From contig NC_014722.1 in NCBI RefSeq assembly GCF_000198775.1, positions 870,040 through 891,853 of the forward strand: a stretch of 21,814 nucleotides of DNA, given 5' to 3'. The notes beneath the pieces are model-generated. The model was given only the letters and a program-made list of their open reading frames with translations. It did no database searches and was not told the DNA's origin. A program made the translations under genes and the position numbers. This document shows, in pieces, positions 1 to 8,662 of the stretch. The stretch's first letter is position 1. The number at the start of each line of letters is the position of its first letter. The DNA comes from Mycetohabitans rhizoxinica HKI 454. Its GTDB lineage: Bacteria > Pseudomonadota > Gammaproteobacteria > Burkholderiales > Burkholderiaceae.

Positions 1-231
1 TTACCCAACCAAAGCATCGGTGAACTGCTCACGATGGGCGAAATCGTGGTGAGCCTGCCTGCTGCCGCCGATGTGGGCTATGTGGTTATCTACGACACCA
101 CGACGGGTGCACTGTCCACCATCGAAGAAGATAGCGAGGTACCCAGCGGCAGCGTTGAAGTACCCAACGCGCTTGTTTCGCGCTACCTATCGACGGGGGC
201 GGGATTGGCCGTGATCACACTGACCAACTGA
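1..231 (+). CDS. Structural cement (decoration) protein, 3' part
   Basis: The reading frame is open from the first base, so this is the C-terminal end of a gene that starts outside the window; the ATG at 34 is internal. The visible 76 residues are rich in Gly, Ala, Val and Thr and end in an alternating hydrophobic strand (AGLAVITLTN). This matches my memory of the C terminus of Gp24-type structural cement proteins, small beta-rich proteins that stabilise the capsid and are encoded just upstream of the DUF2184 major capsid gene. The position 10 bases before the capsid gene supports this. Family assignment is by pattern and context only. Confidence 0.65.
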   Translation, partial: LPNQSIGELLTMGEIVVSLPAAADVGYVVIYDTTTGALSTIEEDSEVPSGSVEVPNALVSRYLSTGAGLAVITLTN

Positions 232-241
232 GGCACTGAGT

Positions 242-1333
242 ATGCAAAGCAAAGAACATTCGTATATCGGTCCACGTGCAGTACGGCCGCTCAAGCTGTC
301 GAGCGTCGCTGGCTATCAGGATCTGTCCCGTATCGGTATTGGCATGGACGCTGCAACCGTGCACCGCATGATGGCGGCGATGGACGCAGCGCTGGTACCC
401 GGTTTAACTACACCGACGATTACCACGCCCGAGCAGTTCCTACAAAACTGGCTGCCTGGATTTGTGGCGATTACCACGGCGGCGCGCACGATCGATGAAT
501 GCGTGGGCATCACGACAGCGGGCGCATGGGAAGATGAGGAAGTCGTGCAGGGCGTCATGGAGCTTACCGGTACATCCGTGCCATATGGGGATTACACGAA
601 CGTGCCGCTGTCGTCATGGAACGTCAACTTCGAGCGGCGCACAGTGGTGCGTTTTGAAGAAGGCATGCGCGTTGGCACGCTCGAAGAAGCACGCGCTTCG
701 CGGATGAAAGTGAATAGTGCCGAAGGCAAACGCGAAGCGGCAACGCTGGCGCTGGAGATCAACCGCAATCGCGTCGGATTTTACGGCTACAACGATGGAA
801 ACAATCGCACTTATGGACTTTTGAACGACCCCAGCCTGCCCGCGTATGTCACCCTGCCAATGGGTGGGGCCAATTCGACCCAATGGGCGTCTAAGACCTT
901 TCTCGAAATTACAGCAGACATTCGCACGATGGTGGCCGATCTGCGCAACCAGACGCGTGGCGTGATCGACCCGAAAAGAGAACAACTGACGCTTGTTCTT
1001 GGCACGTCGGTCATCGATTATTTGACAGTGACTTCGATTTTTAGCGTGTCTGTGCAGGACTGGCTGACTAAGACCTATCCGACGATGCGCGTGGTGTCTT
1101 GCCCGGAATTTGATGCAGCTCATGCGGGCGACAATGTCGCATATCTGTACGCCGAAAGCGTCAGCGATCAATCGACCGACGGCGGTCAAACCTTTGTACA
1201 AGTCGTGCCGGCGAAATTCCGCGTGCTGGGGGTTCAGCAGCTCGCAAAAGGCTACGAAGAGGACTATTCCAATGCGACGGCTGGCGTAATGTGCAAGCGG
1301 CCGTATGCTGTCGTGCGTCGCACTGGACTTTAA
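242..1333 (+). CDS. Major capsid protein, DUF2184 family
   Basis: This 363-aa protein fits the DUF2184 major capsid family, thought to adopt the HK97 fold and build the icosahedral shell. Features visible: an early segment with IGIGMDAATVHRMMAAMDAA (residues about 31-50), a middle part with aromatic-rich VPLSSWNVNFERRTVVRFEEG, then an Ala/Arg/Glu-rich helix (EEARASRMKVNSAEGKREAA), and YGLLNDPSLP near residue 190, all typical of these capsid proteins. It follows the cement protein and precedes connector genes, the usual head order. The start has a weak ribosome site (AGG about 10 bases upstream). The antisense ORF at 614-1351 is a shadow. Confidence 0.85.
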   Translation: MQSKEHSYIGPRAVRPLKLSSVAGYQDLSRIGIGMDAATVHRMMAAMDAALVPGLTTPTITTPEQFLQNWLPGFVAITTAARTIDECVGITTAGAWEDEEVVQGVMELTGTSVPYGDYTNVPLSSWNVNFERRTVVRFEEGMRVGTLEEARASRMKVNSAEGKREAATLALEINRNRVGFYGYNDGNNRTYGLLNDPSLPAYVTLPMGGANSTQWASKTFLEITADIRTMVADLRNQTRGVIDPKREQLTLVLGTSVIDYLTVTSIFSVSVQDWLTKTYPTMRVVSCPEFDAAHAGDNVAYLYAESVSDQSTDGGQTFVQVVPAKFRVLGVQQLAKGYEEDYSNATAGVMCKRPYAVVRRTGL

Positions 1334-1345
1334 CGGAGAGCAATC

Positions 1346-1702
1346 ATGCATTACGTGTACTCGACCGCAACATGCGATACCGCCTATGGCGTGTGGATCA
1401 ACAGTGGAAACGACTTGCCGATTCGTACGCGTGCGATCGTGATCAAAGGCGGTGCGGGCGTCGCCAACAAAAACTTAATTACACCTCGTGGTGTAGTAAC
1501 GCAGGTGACGGACGAGGATTTGGCGCTGCTTGAAAAGGACGAAGCCTTTCAGCGGCATGTCAAACGTGGCTTTATCCACGTCGAGCGATCCAAAACCGAT
1601 CCAGAGAAGGTTGCCGCGGATATGACCGGTCGCGACCAAGCGTCACCGCTGGTACCGCAAGACTTTGCGGAGAAAAAGCGCCCTAAGACGCGGAGCGGAT
1701 GA
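1346..1702 (+). CDS. Small phage head-region protein
   Basis: This is a 118-aa protein with a good Shine-Dalgarno (GGAGAG at 1335-1340). The N-terminal half is mixed alpha/beta with a Gly-rich turn ([11 protein letters not shown]). The middle reads [24 protein letters not shown], a helix pair that recalls small head-completion proteins of this capsid family. The C terminus is basic and low complexity ([10 protein letters not shown]). It lies between the major capsid and DUF4054 genes and its stop overlaps the next start (ATGA at 1699), so translation is probably coupled. I do not recognise a precise family; a head decoration or completion role is inferred from position. Confidence 0.6.
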   Translation: MHYVYSTATCDTAYGVWINSGNDLPIRTRAIVIKGGAGVANKNLITPRGVVTQVTDEDLALLEKDEAFQRHVKRGFIHVERSKTDPEKVAADMTGRDQASPLVPQDFAEKKRPKTRSG

Positions 1703-2145
1703 TCGTGAGTGCGTCCATCCAGTGGGATGTCAGCGCGTTTCGCGCCGCCTTCGCTGCATTCGAGAGCAAAACCGCGTATCCCGACACCGCGCTTTCGGCA
1801 ACCTGGGCGGCGGCGACGTGCTATGTGAGTCCAGAGGATCATGGGCACCTGCAAGGCGATGACCGAGTCCGTGCGCTGAATCTGATGACGGCCCATCTCC
1901 TTGCGCTGGCGGACATAGTGAAAGGCGGTCAAACGCCGGGCATGGTGTCCACCGCAACCGTGGACAAGGTGCAAGTCACCCTTACCCCACCGCCTGTCAA
2001 GTCACAATGGCAATGGTGGCTGTCGCTCACCCCCTATGGGCAGCAGCTCCTCGCGTTGCTGTCGGCTGCTGCCGTGGGTGGCTTTTATATTAGCGGGCTG
2101 CCGGAAGGATCGGCATTTCGTCGCGTGTACGGCATCTATCCCTGA
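1699..2145 (+). CDS. DUF4054 head-tail connector protein
   Basis: This 148-aa protein matches the DUF4054 family by its order of segments: an N-terminal helix ([21 protein letters not shown]), a helix with [20 protein letters not shown], a central [15 protein letters not shown] strand that is the family's hallmark, and a C-terminal helix ending in GSAFRRVYG. The family is found in myophage head modules and is generally regarded as a head-tail adaptor. It starts inside the previous stop (ATGA). A 47-base gap with a small hairpin follows, which is unusual in this otherwise tightly packed block. Confidence 0.75.
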   Translation: MIVSASIQWDVSAFRAAFAAFESKTAYPDTALSATWAAATCYVSPEDHGHLQGDDRVRALNLMTAHLLALADIVKGGQTPGMVSTATVDKVQVTLTPPPVKSQWQWWLSLTPYGQQLLALLSAAAVGGFYISGLPEGSAFRRVYGIYP

Positions 2146-2149
2146 TGCC

Positions 2150-2175
2150 TAGGCCGCCTGGATTGGGCGGTCCTA
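2150..2175 (+). other. Intergenic hairpin
   Basis: The arms AGGCCGCC and GGGCGGTCCT can pair around a short loop with one bulged base. They lie in the 47-base gap between the DUF4054 gene and the next gene. There is no good U-tract after it, so it is more likely an mRNA processing or stability element than a terminator. It may also lower translation of the next gene, which has no clear Shine-Dalgarno. Confidence 0.3.
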
Positions 2176-2192
2176 TTTCCTAAGTTAATTTA

Positions 2193-2690
2193 ATGGCCAA
2201 GGTAATACGCAAGCCCGGCCCCGGCGGTGCACGTCTGCATCAAGCGTTGCAGGATATCGGCGGCCATATCGGCAAGGTTGGCTGGTTTGAATCCTCCAAA
2301 TATCAGGATGGCACACCAGTCGCCTATATAGCCGCCATCCATGAGTATGGCGTGCCCGAGAAAGGCATTCCGATGCGCGCGACGATGCGCCCAACGGCTC
2401 AGGCACAACGAGCGCAATGGGTAAAGCTGGCACAACAGGGCTATACGGCGGTGTTTCGTGGCACGGACACGCCAGCCGCAGTTACGGAGAAAGTGTCGGC
2501 CAAAGCAGCTGGCGATATTCGCTGCGCCATCTCAAGAATCCGTACGCCCCCGCTGAAGGTCGCCACCATCACGGCAAGATTTCGTGGCAAGAAGCAAGGC
2601 CGCGTCGTCTCGTTAACTGCGGCTAAGCCGCTGGTCGATTCCGGTGTGCTCTTGAATACGCTTACACATATCGTGGAGGACAAATCGTGA
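2193..2690 (+). CDS. Neck / virion morphogenesis-like protein
   Basis: This 165-aa basic protein has the arrangement seen in phage neck or tail-completion proteins of the gp10/virion morphogenesis type: an early [25 protein letters not shown] stretch (given here only as its position, about residues 30-54), then [10 protein letters not shown], and near the end [18 protein letters not shown], the usual closing strand-helix. Homologues act where head and tail join. The start is fixed by an in-frame stop four codons upstream (TAA at 2181), yet no convincing ribosome binding site is visible. Its stop overlaps the next start (TGATG). Confidence 0.65.
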   Translation: MAKVIRKPGPGGARLHQALQDIGGHIGKVGWFESSKYQDGTPVAYIAAIHEYGVPEKGIPMRATMRPTAQAQRAQWVKLAQQGYTAVFRGTDTPAAVTEKVSAKAAGDIRCAISRIRTPPLKVATITARFRGKKQGRVVSLTAAKPLVDSGVLLNTLTHIVEDKS

Positions 2691-3046
2691 TGCCAGGCTC
2701 TAACCTGCTCGGTTTTGCGTTGTCCGTGATTGGCAAGCAACGTGTCGAGTATTACCGATTTTTGGGGCGCGAGACCAACGATGTGGGCCTTGATGTAAAC
2801 AGGTATGCGCCGCCTGTGCCGCTGTATGGCAGCGTGCAAGCTGTAGACCGGAACCTATACCAATACCTTGGCCTTGATTTTCAGAAGCGCTACATCCGTC
2901 TGTATGCGTGTGCGCAGTTACAGGATGTAGCACGCAACCGATCGAGCGATCAAATCGAGTTTGCCGGTCAGCGCTATCAACTGCTGTCGGATGCCGATTG
3001 GTTCAACATCGACGGCTGGGACGGCGCGCTTTGCGTACAGATATGA
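2690..3046 (+). CDS. Phage collar/neck-like protein
   Basis: This 118-aa protein starts at the ATG at 2690, which overlaps the preceding stop and sits 9 bases after GGAGGA (2675-2680); the GTG at 2687 is an equally accessible start one codon earlier. It contains [13 protein letters not shown], then a strand-rich part ([30 protein letters not shown]) and ends [19 protein letters not shown]. The latter resembles small structural proteins placed between connector and sheath genes in DUF3383-type myophages, where they form the collar. The role is inferred from context. The gene overlaps the next by ATGA. Confidence 0.6.
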   Translation: MPGSNLLGFALSVIGKQRVEYYRFLGRETNDVGLDVNRYAPPVPLYGSVQAVDRNLYQYLGLDFQKRYIRLYACAQLQDVARNRSSDQIEFAGQRYQLLSDADWFNIDGWDGALCVQI

Positions 3047-3582
3047 CAGACAACGAACTGTTCCGCATTCTGCTGCCGTTGATTCGTGACGGGCTGCGCG
3101 CGAATGGCATTGCCGACATTGCCATCAAGCAGCAGTACCAGCCGACGCAACAAGGCACACCAAGTGGCCCGGTGGTGTTTTTGAACAAAATCGGCGATTA
3201 CCGGTACGGTTTTCCGCAGCGCAAAAGCGTCTGGGATCGCGAAGCCGGGCAGTTCGTCCATACCGAGTCGGTGTGGATGCACACTGCGCTCCAAGTGAAC
3301 GTACTTGCACCGCAAAAGCCTGAGCAGCCTGATTGGCTGACGGCATCCGATCTGCTGAACCTGATCGCGTGCATCCTGCAAAGCGATGCTGCGCGCCACA
3401 CGTTGCAGTCGCATCAAGTCGGCCTCTATCGCGTGCAAGACATTCGCCACACTTATTTTGCTGATGACCGGGATTGCTTCGAAGCCAGCTCGTCATTCGA
3501 TTTTATCCTCACCCATCTGCGCACGCTTACCAGCCGAGTTCCATCGGTTGACGCGTTCGAGCAAAACATTCATCGCATCTAG
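3043..3582 (+). CDS. Neck terminator protein, gp12-type
   Basis: The gene encodes 179 aa from the ATG at 3043, which overlaps the preceding stop (ATGA). The frame stays open further upstream to a start at 2908, but that would overlap the collar gene by 139 bases. The protein has an N-terminal helix ([19 protein letters not shown]), a central beta part with [19 protein letters not shown], and ends in a strand with [13 protein letters not shown]. This order is that of phage neck terminator proteins (gp12 / LIC_12616 type), which cap the tail tube at the head side. It lies directly before the sheath gene, as expected. Confidence 0.7.
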   Translation: MTDNELFRILLPLIRDGLRANGIADIAIKQQYQPTQQGTPSGPVVFLNKIGDYRYGFPQRKSVWDREAGQFVHTESVWMHTALQVNVLAPQKPEQPDWLTASDLLNLIACILQSDAARHTLQSHQVGLYRVQDIRHTYFADDRDCFEASSSFDFILTHLRTLTSRVPSVDAFEQNIHRI

Positions 3583-3591
3583 GAGCCACTG

Positions 3592-5085
3592 ATGGCTATT
3601 CGATTTCCCAAGTACGTTGACGTGACATCGGGCGTCGGCGCAGCGGCCGGTGTGCGCCGGCGCGATTTAATCGGGCGTTTTTTTACGACAAATGCGCTGC
3701 TGCCACCGAAAGCGGTGGTCGAGTTCGATAACCTCGATGATGTTGGGCGTTACTTTGGCACGGCCTCGGAGGAATACGCCCGCGCGTCTTTCTATTTCGG
3801 CTGGATCTCAAAAAACATTACGCGCGCGCAGAAAATCAGCTTCGCGCGCTGGGTGGATGCCGCCGTCGCGCCGATGATCTTTGGGGCGGCAGTGACTGCG
3901 CCATTGTCTCGATTCCAAGCCGTGACGGCTGGCGAGCTGACAATACAGCTTGGCGCAGATATCCACTCCGTATCGCCGTTGTCGTTCGCGGAAGCCCTCA
4001 GTTTTGCCGACGTGGCATCGGTTTTACAAGCAGCCATTCGTGCCGCAGGTGAGGGCCCTCTTTGGGAGGGCGCAATGGTCACGTTCGACGCGCGGAAAAA
4101 CGGCTTCCATTTCACAACCACCAGTACGTGTGCCAATGTAAAGGTCGCTGTCCTGTCCGGCACGATCCATACTATCCTGGGTTGGGATGATCGCGCGATC
4201 TACGCCGATGGCGCAGCCGCCGAAACGATCAGTGATGTGCTGGCCGCTTCAACCGAGCTATCCAACAATTTCGGCTCGTTCACGTTCTTGCGGGCGCTTT
4301 CCACAGCCGAGACAGAAGAAGCAGCGAAGTGGAACGCGGCGCAGAATGTGATGTACCAGTTCCATACGCGCGTGTTATCCGCCGATGCGGCAGCCTACTA
4401 TGAAGCGCTCAAAGGTTACGCGGGGACCGGTCTAACGCTCATCGGCGCAAGCGGCGAATACCCCGAGCAACTTCCGATGATGATCCTGGCCGCCACCGAT
4501 TACAGCCGTCGTAACTCGGTGCAAAACTACATGTTCCAGCAAGCGGCGCTTACGCCCAGTGTGACGACGACGCCTGAATCGGATCGGTTGGATACGTTGC
4601 GCGTGAACTACTACGGCCGCACGCAAACGGCTGGACAAGTGCTCGACTTCTATCAGCGCGGCGTGCTGATGGGGGGTGCCACCGCGCCGACAGACATGAA
4701 TGTCTACGCTAACGAACAATGGCTTAAGGATGCGGCCGGCAGCGCCATTATGGAACTGCTGATGTCGCTGGCGAAGGTATCGGCCAACGTGCAAGGACGT
4801 GGTCAACTGATCGCGACGCTGCAAAGCGTGGTCAATCAGGCATTACTCAACGGCACGATCAGCGTCGGCAAGGAGCTGAACAATACGCAGCAGCTGTATA
4901 TCACCAATATGACGGGTGAAGCCGATGCGTGGCGGCAGGTCCAGACCATCGGTTACTGGCTCGACTGCGTAATCCAATCCAGTGTGACGCCAGACGGACG
5001 CACCGAATATAAGGCCGTCTACACCCTCATCTACAGCAAAGACGATGCCATCCGAAAAGTGGACGGAAGCCACGTCTTGATTTGA
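3592..5085 (+). CDS. Contractile tail sheath protein, DUF3383 family
   Basis: This 497-aa protein fits DUF3383, the sheath family of a group of contractile-tailed phages. Signs: an N-terminal [14 protein letters not shown], then [16 protein letters not shown] and [15 protein letters not shown] in the first 70 residues; a middle part with [14 protein letters not shown] and [11 protein letters not shown]; and a C-terminal part with [23 protein letters not shown] and a closing beta-strand ([20 protein letters not shown]). The sheath surrounds the tube and contracts to drive it through the host envelope. A strong Shine-Dalgarno (AGGAG at 3582-3586) precedes the start. The tube gene follows 18 bases downstream. 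Confidence 0.85.
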   Translation: MAIRFPKYVDVTSGVGAAAGVRRRDLIGRFFTTNALLPPKAVVEFDNLDDVGRYFGTASEEYARASFYFGWISKNITRAQKISFARWVDAAVAPMIFGAAVTAPLSRFQAVTAGELTIQLGADIHSVSPLSFAEALSFADVASVLQAAIRAAGEGPLWEGAMVTFDARKNGFHFTTTSTCANVKVAVLSGTIHTILGWDDRAIYADGAAAETISDVLAASTELSNNFGSFTFLRALSTAETEEAAKWNAAQNVMYQFHTRVLSADAAAYYEALKGYAGTGLTLIGASGEYPEQLPMMILAATDYSRRNSVQNYMFQQAALTPSVTTTPESDRLDTLRVNYYGRTQTAGQVLDFYQRGVLMGGATAPTDMNVYANEQWLKDAAGSAIMELLMSLAKVSANVQGRGQLIATLQSVVNQALLNGTISVGKELNNTQQLYITNMTGEADAWRQVQTIGYWLDCVIQSSVTPDGRTEYKAVYTLIYSKDDAIRKVDGSHVLI

Positions 5086-5103
5086 TCCAGACCAGGAGTA
5101 ACG

Positions 5104-5550
5104 ATGGAAAACATCTCAGGCTTCGGCCTTGTGGTGCAGGTATGTGCATCTAAAACGTTTCCCGCCGGTTTTACGGTCACGCAGTTCGCCGACGATGGCG
5201 ATCCGTTCGACATTCCGAGCATTCAAGTGAATGACAAGGCGATGGGGCTCAATGGCGATTTGATCGTCTGGTCCAAAGCCAACCCAATCACAGTGACGTT
5301 GAACCTGATTCCAGGAAGTGACGATGACAAGAACATGTCGATTTTGCTTGAAGCAAACCGGGTCGGACGTGGCAAACAGAGTGCAAAAGACGAAATCACG
5401 ATGGCAGCGATCTACCCGGACGCCCGCATACTCACGCTGACCAAGGGGGTCATCACTGACGGCATGCCTGCCAGCAGTGTGGCCAGCGCAGGGCGGATGA
5501 AAAGCAAGCCGTACATCTTTGCTTTTGAGAACCGGACGGGGACATCATGA
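5104..5550 (+). CDS. Tail tube protein, DUF3277 family
   Basis: This 148-aa protein matches DUF3277, the tube protein partner of DUF3383 sheaths. The diagnostic order is visible: [19 protein letters not shown], then [17 protein letters not shown], a loop with [15 protein letters not shown], a strand [18 protein letters not shown] and, near the end, [20 protein letters not shown]. It forms stacked rings lining the tail channel. A strong Shine-Dalgarno (AGGAG, 5094-5098) precedes the start, and the stop overlaps the chaperone start (ATGA at 5547), so tube and chaperone are coupled. Confidence 0.85.
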   Translation: MENISGFGLVVQVCASKTFPAGFTVTQFADDGDPFDIPSIQVNDKAMGLNGDLIVWSKANPITVTLNLIPGSDDDKNMSILLEANRVGRGKQSAKDEITMAAIYPDARILTLTKGVITDGMPASSVASAGRMKSKPYIFAFENRTGTS

Positions 5551-5990
5551 GTCTATTGCTTGAGCCCAAGGAAATATTGATCAGAACGATGGCGGGCGAG
5601 GATCGCCCCTACATCCTGTCGAAATTTCCCGCCATTGCAGGTCGCGAGATCGTTTCGCAATACCCGATCAGTGCGGTGCCGAAACTCGGCGATTACAAGA
5701 CCAACGAGGCGCTCATGTTAAAAATCATGGGCTTCGTAGCGGTGCCGCTTGACAACGGCGAATTGCGATTATCGACTGCCGCACTGGTTGACAATCATGT
5801 GCCGGACTATGAGACGTTGATGAAAATCGAGTTCCACATGATGGACTACAACACGTCTTTTTTCTCAAGCGGAAAGGTCTCGACTTTCTTAGGCAATGTC
5901 GAGGGCAAGGCGATAGCGTGGATTTCCAAAACGTTGACGCACTTGTTGGAGCGATCCTTTCTGAAGGACGTGCCACGCTCCAGGAATTGA
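5547..5990 (+). CDS. Tail assembly chaperone, short (unshifted) form
   Basis: This 147-aa product is the short form of the tail assembly chaperone. It lies between the tube and tape measure genes, the fixed place for these chaperones, which coat the tape measure during tail assembly. Visible segments: [20 protein letters not shown] at the start, then [39 protein letters not shown] and [24 protein letters not shown]. The -1 slippery site T_TTT_TTC lies at 5858-5864 inside the FF codons (residues 105-106). The remaining 41 codons of this frame give the short C terminus, which ends [14 protein letters not shown]. Confidence 0.75.
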   Translation: MSLLLEPKEILIRTMAGEDRPYILSKFPAIAGREIVSQYPISAVPKLGDYKTNEALMLKIMGFVAVPLDNGELRLSTAALVDNHVPDYETLMKIEFHMMDYNTSFFSSGKVSTFLGNVEGKAIAWISKTLTHLLERSFLKDVPRSRN

Positions 5991-6097
5991 GGACGGTCTA
6001 CACGCTGGAGGATGCTTTCATCCTTTGGGAGAGCATCGCTATTCCCCGCTACAACGAATGGCTGGCTGCTGAGCATGCCAGACGGACATCGAAATGA
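5547..6097 (+). CDS. Tail assembly chaperone, long form by -1 ribosomal frameshift
   Basis: The -1 frame is open from 5792 to a stop at 6095-6097. Joined at the slippery heptamer (5547-5864 then 5864-6097) it gives 183 aa. The shifted part looks coding: [20 protein letters not shown] followed by [20 protein letters not shown] and [12 protein letters not shown]. It fills the 103 bases otherwise left empty before the tape measure gene, and its stop overlaps the tape measure ATG (ATGA at 6094), like most junctions here. Paired products from -1 shifting are established for tail chaperones such as lambda G/GT and P2 E/E'. That this particular site shifts is inference. Confidence 0.75.
5858..5864 (+). 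promoter_or_regulatory. -1 programmed frameshift slippery site T_TTT_TTC
   Basis: In the zero frame the codons are TCT TTT TTC, so the heptamer T TTT TTC obeys the X XXY YYZ rule and allows both tRNAs to re-pair after slipping back one base. The next codon in the shifted frame is CTC at 5864. It lies in the right place in a tail chaperone gene to join the two overlapping frames. I did not identify a definite downstream pseudoknot by eye. Confidence 0.75.
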
Positions 6098-7797
6098 GCA
6101 TTCTTGAGACGTTCTATATTCTGTTCGATTCAGATGCACAGGAAGTCAAGCAAGGGGCACAAGAAGCCGAAAAGGCGACCGAACAGCTTGAGAAAAAGAT
6201 CAAGGGTGCGGATATGGCGGCCACCCAACTTGGCAAGTCGTTCAAGTCGCTAATCGGGGCGGCCACCGGTGCGATTGCTGGTGCTTTGTCGTTGGGCGCA
6301 CTGGTATCCGGCGTGGCGCGCACTGTGGCCGGCGCCGACGCGCTCGGTCAGAGTTCCGAGGCACTACGTGTCGAGGTCGAGACATTGCACGCATGGAGTG
6401 AAGCGGCCGAGCGCTGCGGCGGCAGTGGCGAGGCATTCCGAAAGACACTTACCGGCCTGAATGAAAAGGTCGCTGAACTGGCTAAGACTGGCAAAGGTGA
6501 CATTGGCCCATTGCTACAACGGCTCGGCGTGCGGTTTCGCGATCTGAATGGCAACGTCAAGGCCACGCCACAACTGCTGCTGGATCTCGCCCAGTCGTTT
6601 GAGCGTTTAAACAAAACGGAATCCGCCGCATTAGGCAGAAAGATGGGGCTGGACGACGCCACCATCGCTCTGTTGCAGAAAGGGCGGCAAGCGCTCGAAG
6701 AACAAATCAAGCGGCAAAGAGAGCTTGGCGTTGTCAACAAGACTGATGCTGAAGCGGTAAAGCAATACACCGAGCAACTCGGCAAGGCCAGGATCGCCTT
6801 AAGTGATCTCGGACAGGTATTTCAGTACATGTTCACGAATCTCTCGACCACAGTGCTACCCGCCTTGACGTGGTTGCTGAAGAAGTTCGAAGCGCTCACG
6901 GCCTACCTGGCAGACCATAGCGACCTAGTAAAAGGCTCCTTCATCGGACTGGCGATGGTACTGACGGCGCTGTACTTGCCTGCTGTCTTGAGCGCCGCCA
7001 CCGCGACACTTGCGCTGGTCGCGCCCTATCTGCTGATCGGCGCGGCCATTACAGCGGTCGGTGCGTTGTTCGCGCTGGCCTACGAGGATGTGATGGCGTT
7101 TCTCGATGGCAACGACTCGCTGATCGGCGAGATGGCGAAACGCTGGCCAATTATTGGCGAAATCGTGCATGGGGTTGCGGATGTGTTTTCGTTTCTGTTT
7201 GATCTGGTGAGGGCTGGACTGACCTTCATGACCGATCTGATTGACGAGCCTGAGAAAGCATTTGAGCGCTTTTCGGCGAATGTACGTGCCGCGTTCGACA
7301 AGCTGCTGAACAAAATACCCGCGCTTAAGCCGGTTATGACCTTGATCGGTGATGTATTTGATCAGGTCGGCCACACCGTCAAAGCCACGTGGAACGGGAT
7401 TGCCGCAGCGATTGAAACCGTCATCGGCTTTGCCTCACGCGGCTTGAAGATCATGAGTGGCGCGCTGGGGCAGGTGAAATCTTTTCTCGGCCTTGGGGAC
7501 GCCGTGCCATCGCAAGGTGGAGCAGCATCCAAGGGCGTAGCGGCCGCAGATCATGCTGGCGTCATCGCCGGCAAACAGGCGCTGGCCGCCACTTCAACGC
7601 CGCTGGCGGCACAGACCTCAGCCAGTATCACGCATGCAAACCGCAGTGTGAGCAAGAGCATGAATGTGCAGACGGGGCCCATCACGATCCATACCCAGGC
7701 CACGGACGGCGATGCGGTCAATCAGGCCCTCAGCCGTGGTTTGGGGCAGGAGCTGAGTACGACATTGAACCATTTTGATGACGGAGTGGCAGCGTGA
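6094..7797 (+). CDS. Tail tape measure protein
   Basis: This 567-aa protein has the expected build of a tape measure: an N-terminal Gln/Glu/Lys/Ala-rich coiled coil (EVKQGAQEAEKATEQLEKKI, about residues 16-35), a hydrophobic Gly/Ala segment (about 50-80), long helices to about 260, a strongly hydrophobic stretch around 280-330 that could span a membrane twice, then more helices and a low-complexity Ala/Ser/Thr tail. It sets tail length and probably takes part in DNA passage through the inner membrane. At 567 aa it predicts a fairly short tail. It overlaps the long chaperone form by ATGA and the next gene by GTGA. Confidence 0.85.
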   Translation: MSILETFYILFDSDAQEVKQGAQEAEKATEQLEKKIKGADMAATQLGKSFKSLIGAATGAIAGALSLGALVSGVARTVAGADALGQSSEALRVEVETLHAWSEAAERCGGSGEAFRKTLTGLNEKVAELAKTGKGDIGPLLQRLGVRFRDLNGNVKATPQLLLDLAQSFERLNKTESAALGRKMGLDDATIALLQKGRQALEEQIKRQRELGVVNKTDAEAVKQYTEQLGKARIALSDLGQVFQYMFTNLSTTVLPALTWLLKKFEALTAYLADHSDLVKGSFIGLAMVLTALYLPAVLSAATATLALVAPYLLIGAAITAVGALFALAYEDVMAFLDGNDSLIGEMAKRWPIIGEIVHGVADVFSFLFDLVRAGLTFMTDLIDEPEKAFERFSANVRAAFDKLLNKIPALKPVMTLIGDVFDQVGHTVKATWNGIAAAIETVIGFASRGLKIMSGALGQVKSFLGLGDAVPSQGGAASKGVAAADHAGVIAGKQALAATSTPLAAQTSASITHANRSVSKSMNVQTGPITIHTQATDGDAVNQALSRGLGQELSTTLNHFDDGVAA

Positions 7798-8321
7798 TTA
7801 CCGGATTCATTCCGACCGCCGCCGTCGATGTCGTCGGCGTGTTCGATGCAGGCTTTCAGCAGCTTTTTGGCGACGCGCGGCCGATAAAGGCGACGGTCAA
7901 GGAAGCGTCAAAAGCAATGGAGCATCCGATTGAATCGGGCGCAACGATGACCGACCACCGGATCATCTTGCCGGTTGAGATCGAGTTGAAGATGATGCTG
8001 GCCGGGGCAACATATCGGGACACTTATCGGCAAATCCGTGAGATGTTTCGAAAGGGTGACACGCTGACGGTGCAGACGAAGGCGGGCAGCTACGCCAACA
8101 TGCTGATCGTAGAAATGCCGCATGAGGAAGAGCCTGATGCCTTCGGCACCCTCGTGCTTACGCTGAAGCTTAAGGAAGTGCGGGTCGTTACGGCACGATA
8201 CGAAAAACTGTCCGTCCGGGAAGTCAAGGACAAGACACACGCATCCACCGTGCAGCGTGGCGAGCAATCTGGAAAACCTGCGAAAAGGAAAGCCTCTACG
8301 CTTCACGACATCTTCGTTTAA
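7794..8321 (+). CDS. Dit-like baseplate/distal tail protein
   Basis: This 175-aa protein starts with GTG inside the tape measure stop (GTGA at 7794), preceded by GGAG. It contains KEASKAMEHPIESGATMTDHRI near residues 40-61 (key residues K40, H49, P50, E52, D59, H60), then LPVEIELKMMLAG, and later DTLTVQTKAGSYANMLIVEMPHEE. This pattern of a strand-rich domain that measures a 'type-to-be-annulled' dimension is typical of the Dit-like N-terminal domain found in myophage baseplate proteins directly after the tape measure gene. The C-terminal 35 residues are basic and look disordered. Confidence 0.65.
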   Translation: MITGFIPTAAVDVVGVFDAGFQQLFGDARPIKATVKEASKAMEHPIESGATMTDHRIILPVEIELKMMLAGATYRDTYRQIREMFRKGDTLTVQTKAGSYANMLIVEMPHEEEPDAFGTLVLTLKLKEVRVVTARYEKLSVREVKDKTHASTVQRGEQSGKPAKRKASTLHDIFV

Positions 8322-8347
8322 AGCAGTCTTCGTTTGATGTAATCGCC

Positions 8348-8662
8348 ATGATTCAAATTCCGCTCGATGCGATCCCTAATCAATCGCTGTCGATTCGGCT
8401 CGACTCACGCCGCTACGAAATCACGGTCCAGGCCCTATCTGGGATGATAGCCGCGACGATTGCCCGTGACGGCGAGATGCTTGTGCAAGGGATTCGGTGT
8501 GCTGCTGGTACGCCTGTGCTGCCGTTCCGGTATCTAGAAGACGGCGCCGGCAACTTCGTGTTTCTGACGGAGGATGAGGAATATCCCGACTACACAAAGT
8601 TCAACAGCACGCATCAGCTTGTGTACCTCAGCGGTGCCGAGCTTGCGCAGGTTCGCCAGTGA
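8348..8662 (+). CDS. Baseplate plug protein, Pam3 gp18-like
   Basis: This 104-aa beta-rich protein (IQIPLDAIPNQSLSIRLD at the start, YEITVQALSGMIAATIARDG in the middle, FVFLTEDEEYPDYTKF near the end) resembles the small plug protein of the cyanophage Pam3 baseplate (gp18-like family). In that structure it sits at the centre of the baseplate. The gene lies between the Dit-like protein and the hub, as expected. The preceding 26-base gap repeats TCTTCGTTT found at the end of the upstream gene (8309-8317 and 8327-8335). The Shine-Dalgarno is poor. Its stop overlaps a GTG of the next gene. Confidence 0.65.
   Translation: MIQIPLDAIPNQSLSIRLDSRRYEITVQALSGMIAATIARDGEMLVQGIRCAAGTPVLPFRYLEDGAGNFVFLTEDEEYPDYTKFNSTHQLVYLSGAELAQVRQ

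Noticed and set aside
614..1351. Long antisense ORF (245 aa) opposite the capsid gene
   Set aside because: It is a codon-composition shadow of the DUF2184 gene; Cys/His/Arg-rich with no recognisable fold and no ribosome site.
2908..3042. Upstream extension of the gp12-type gene to 2908
   Set aside because: It would overlap the collar gene by 139 bases; ATG 3043 has the ATGA overlap used throughout this operon.
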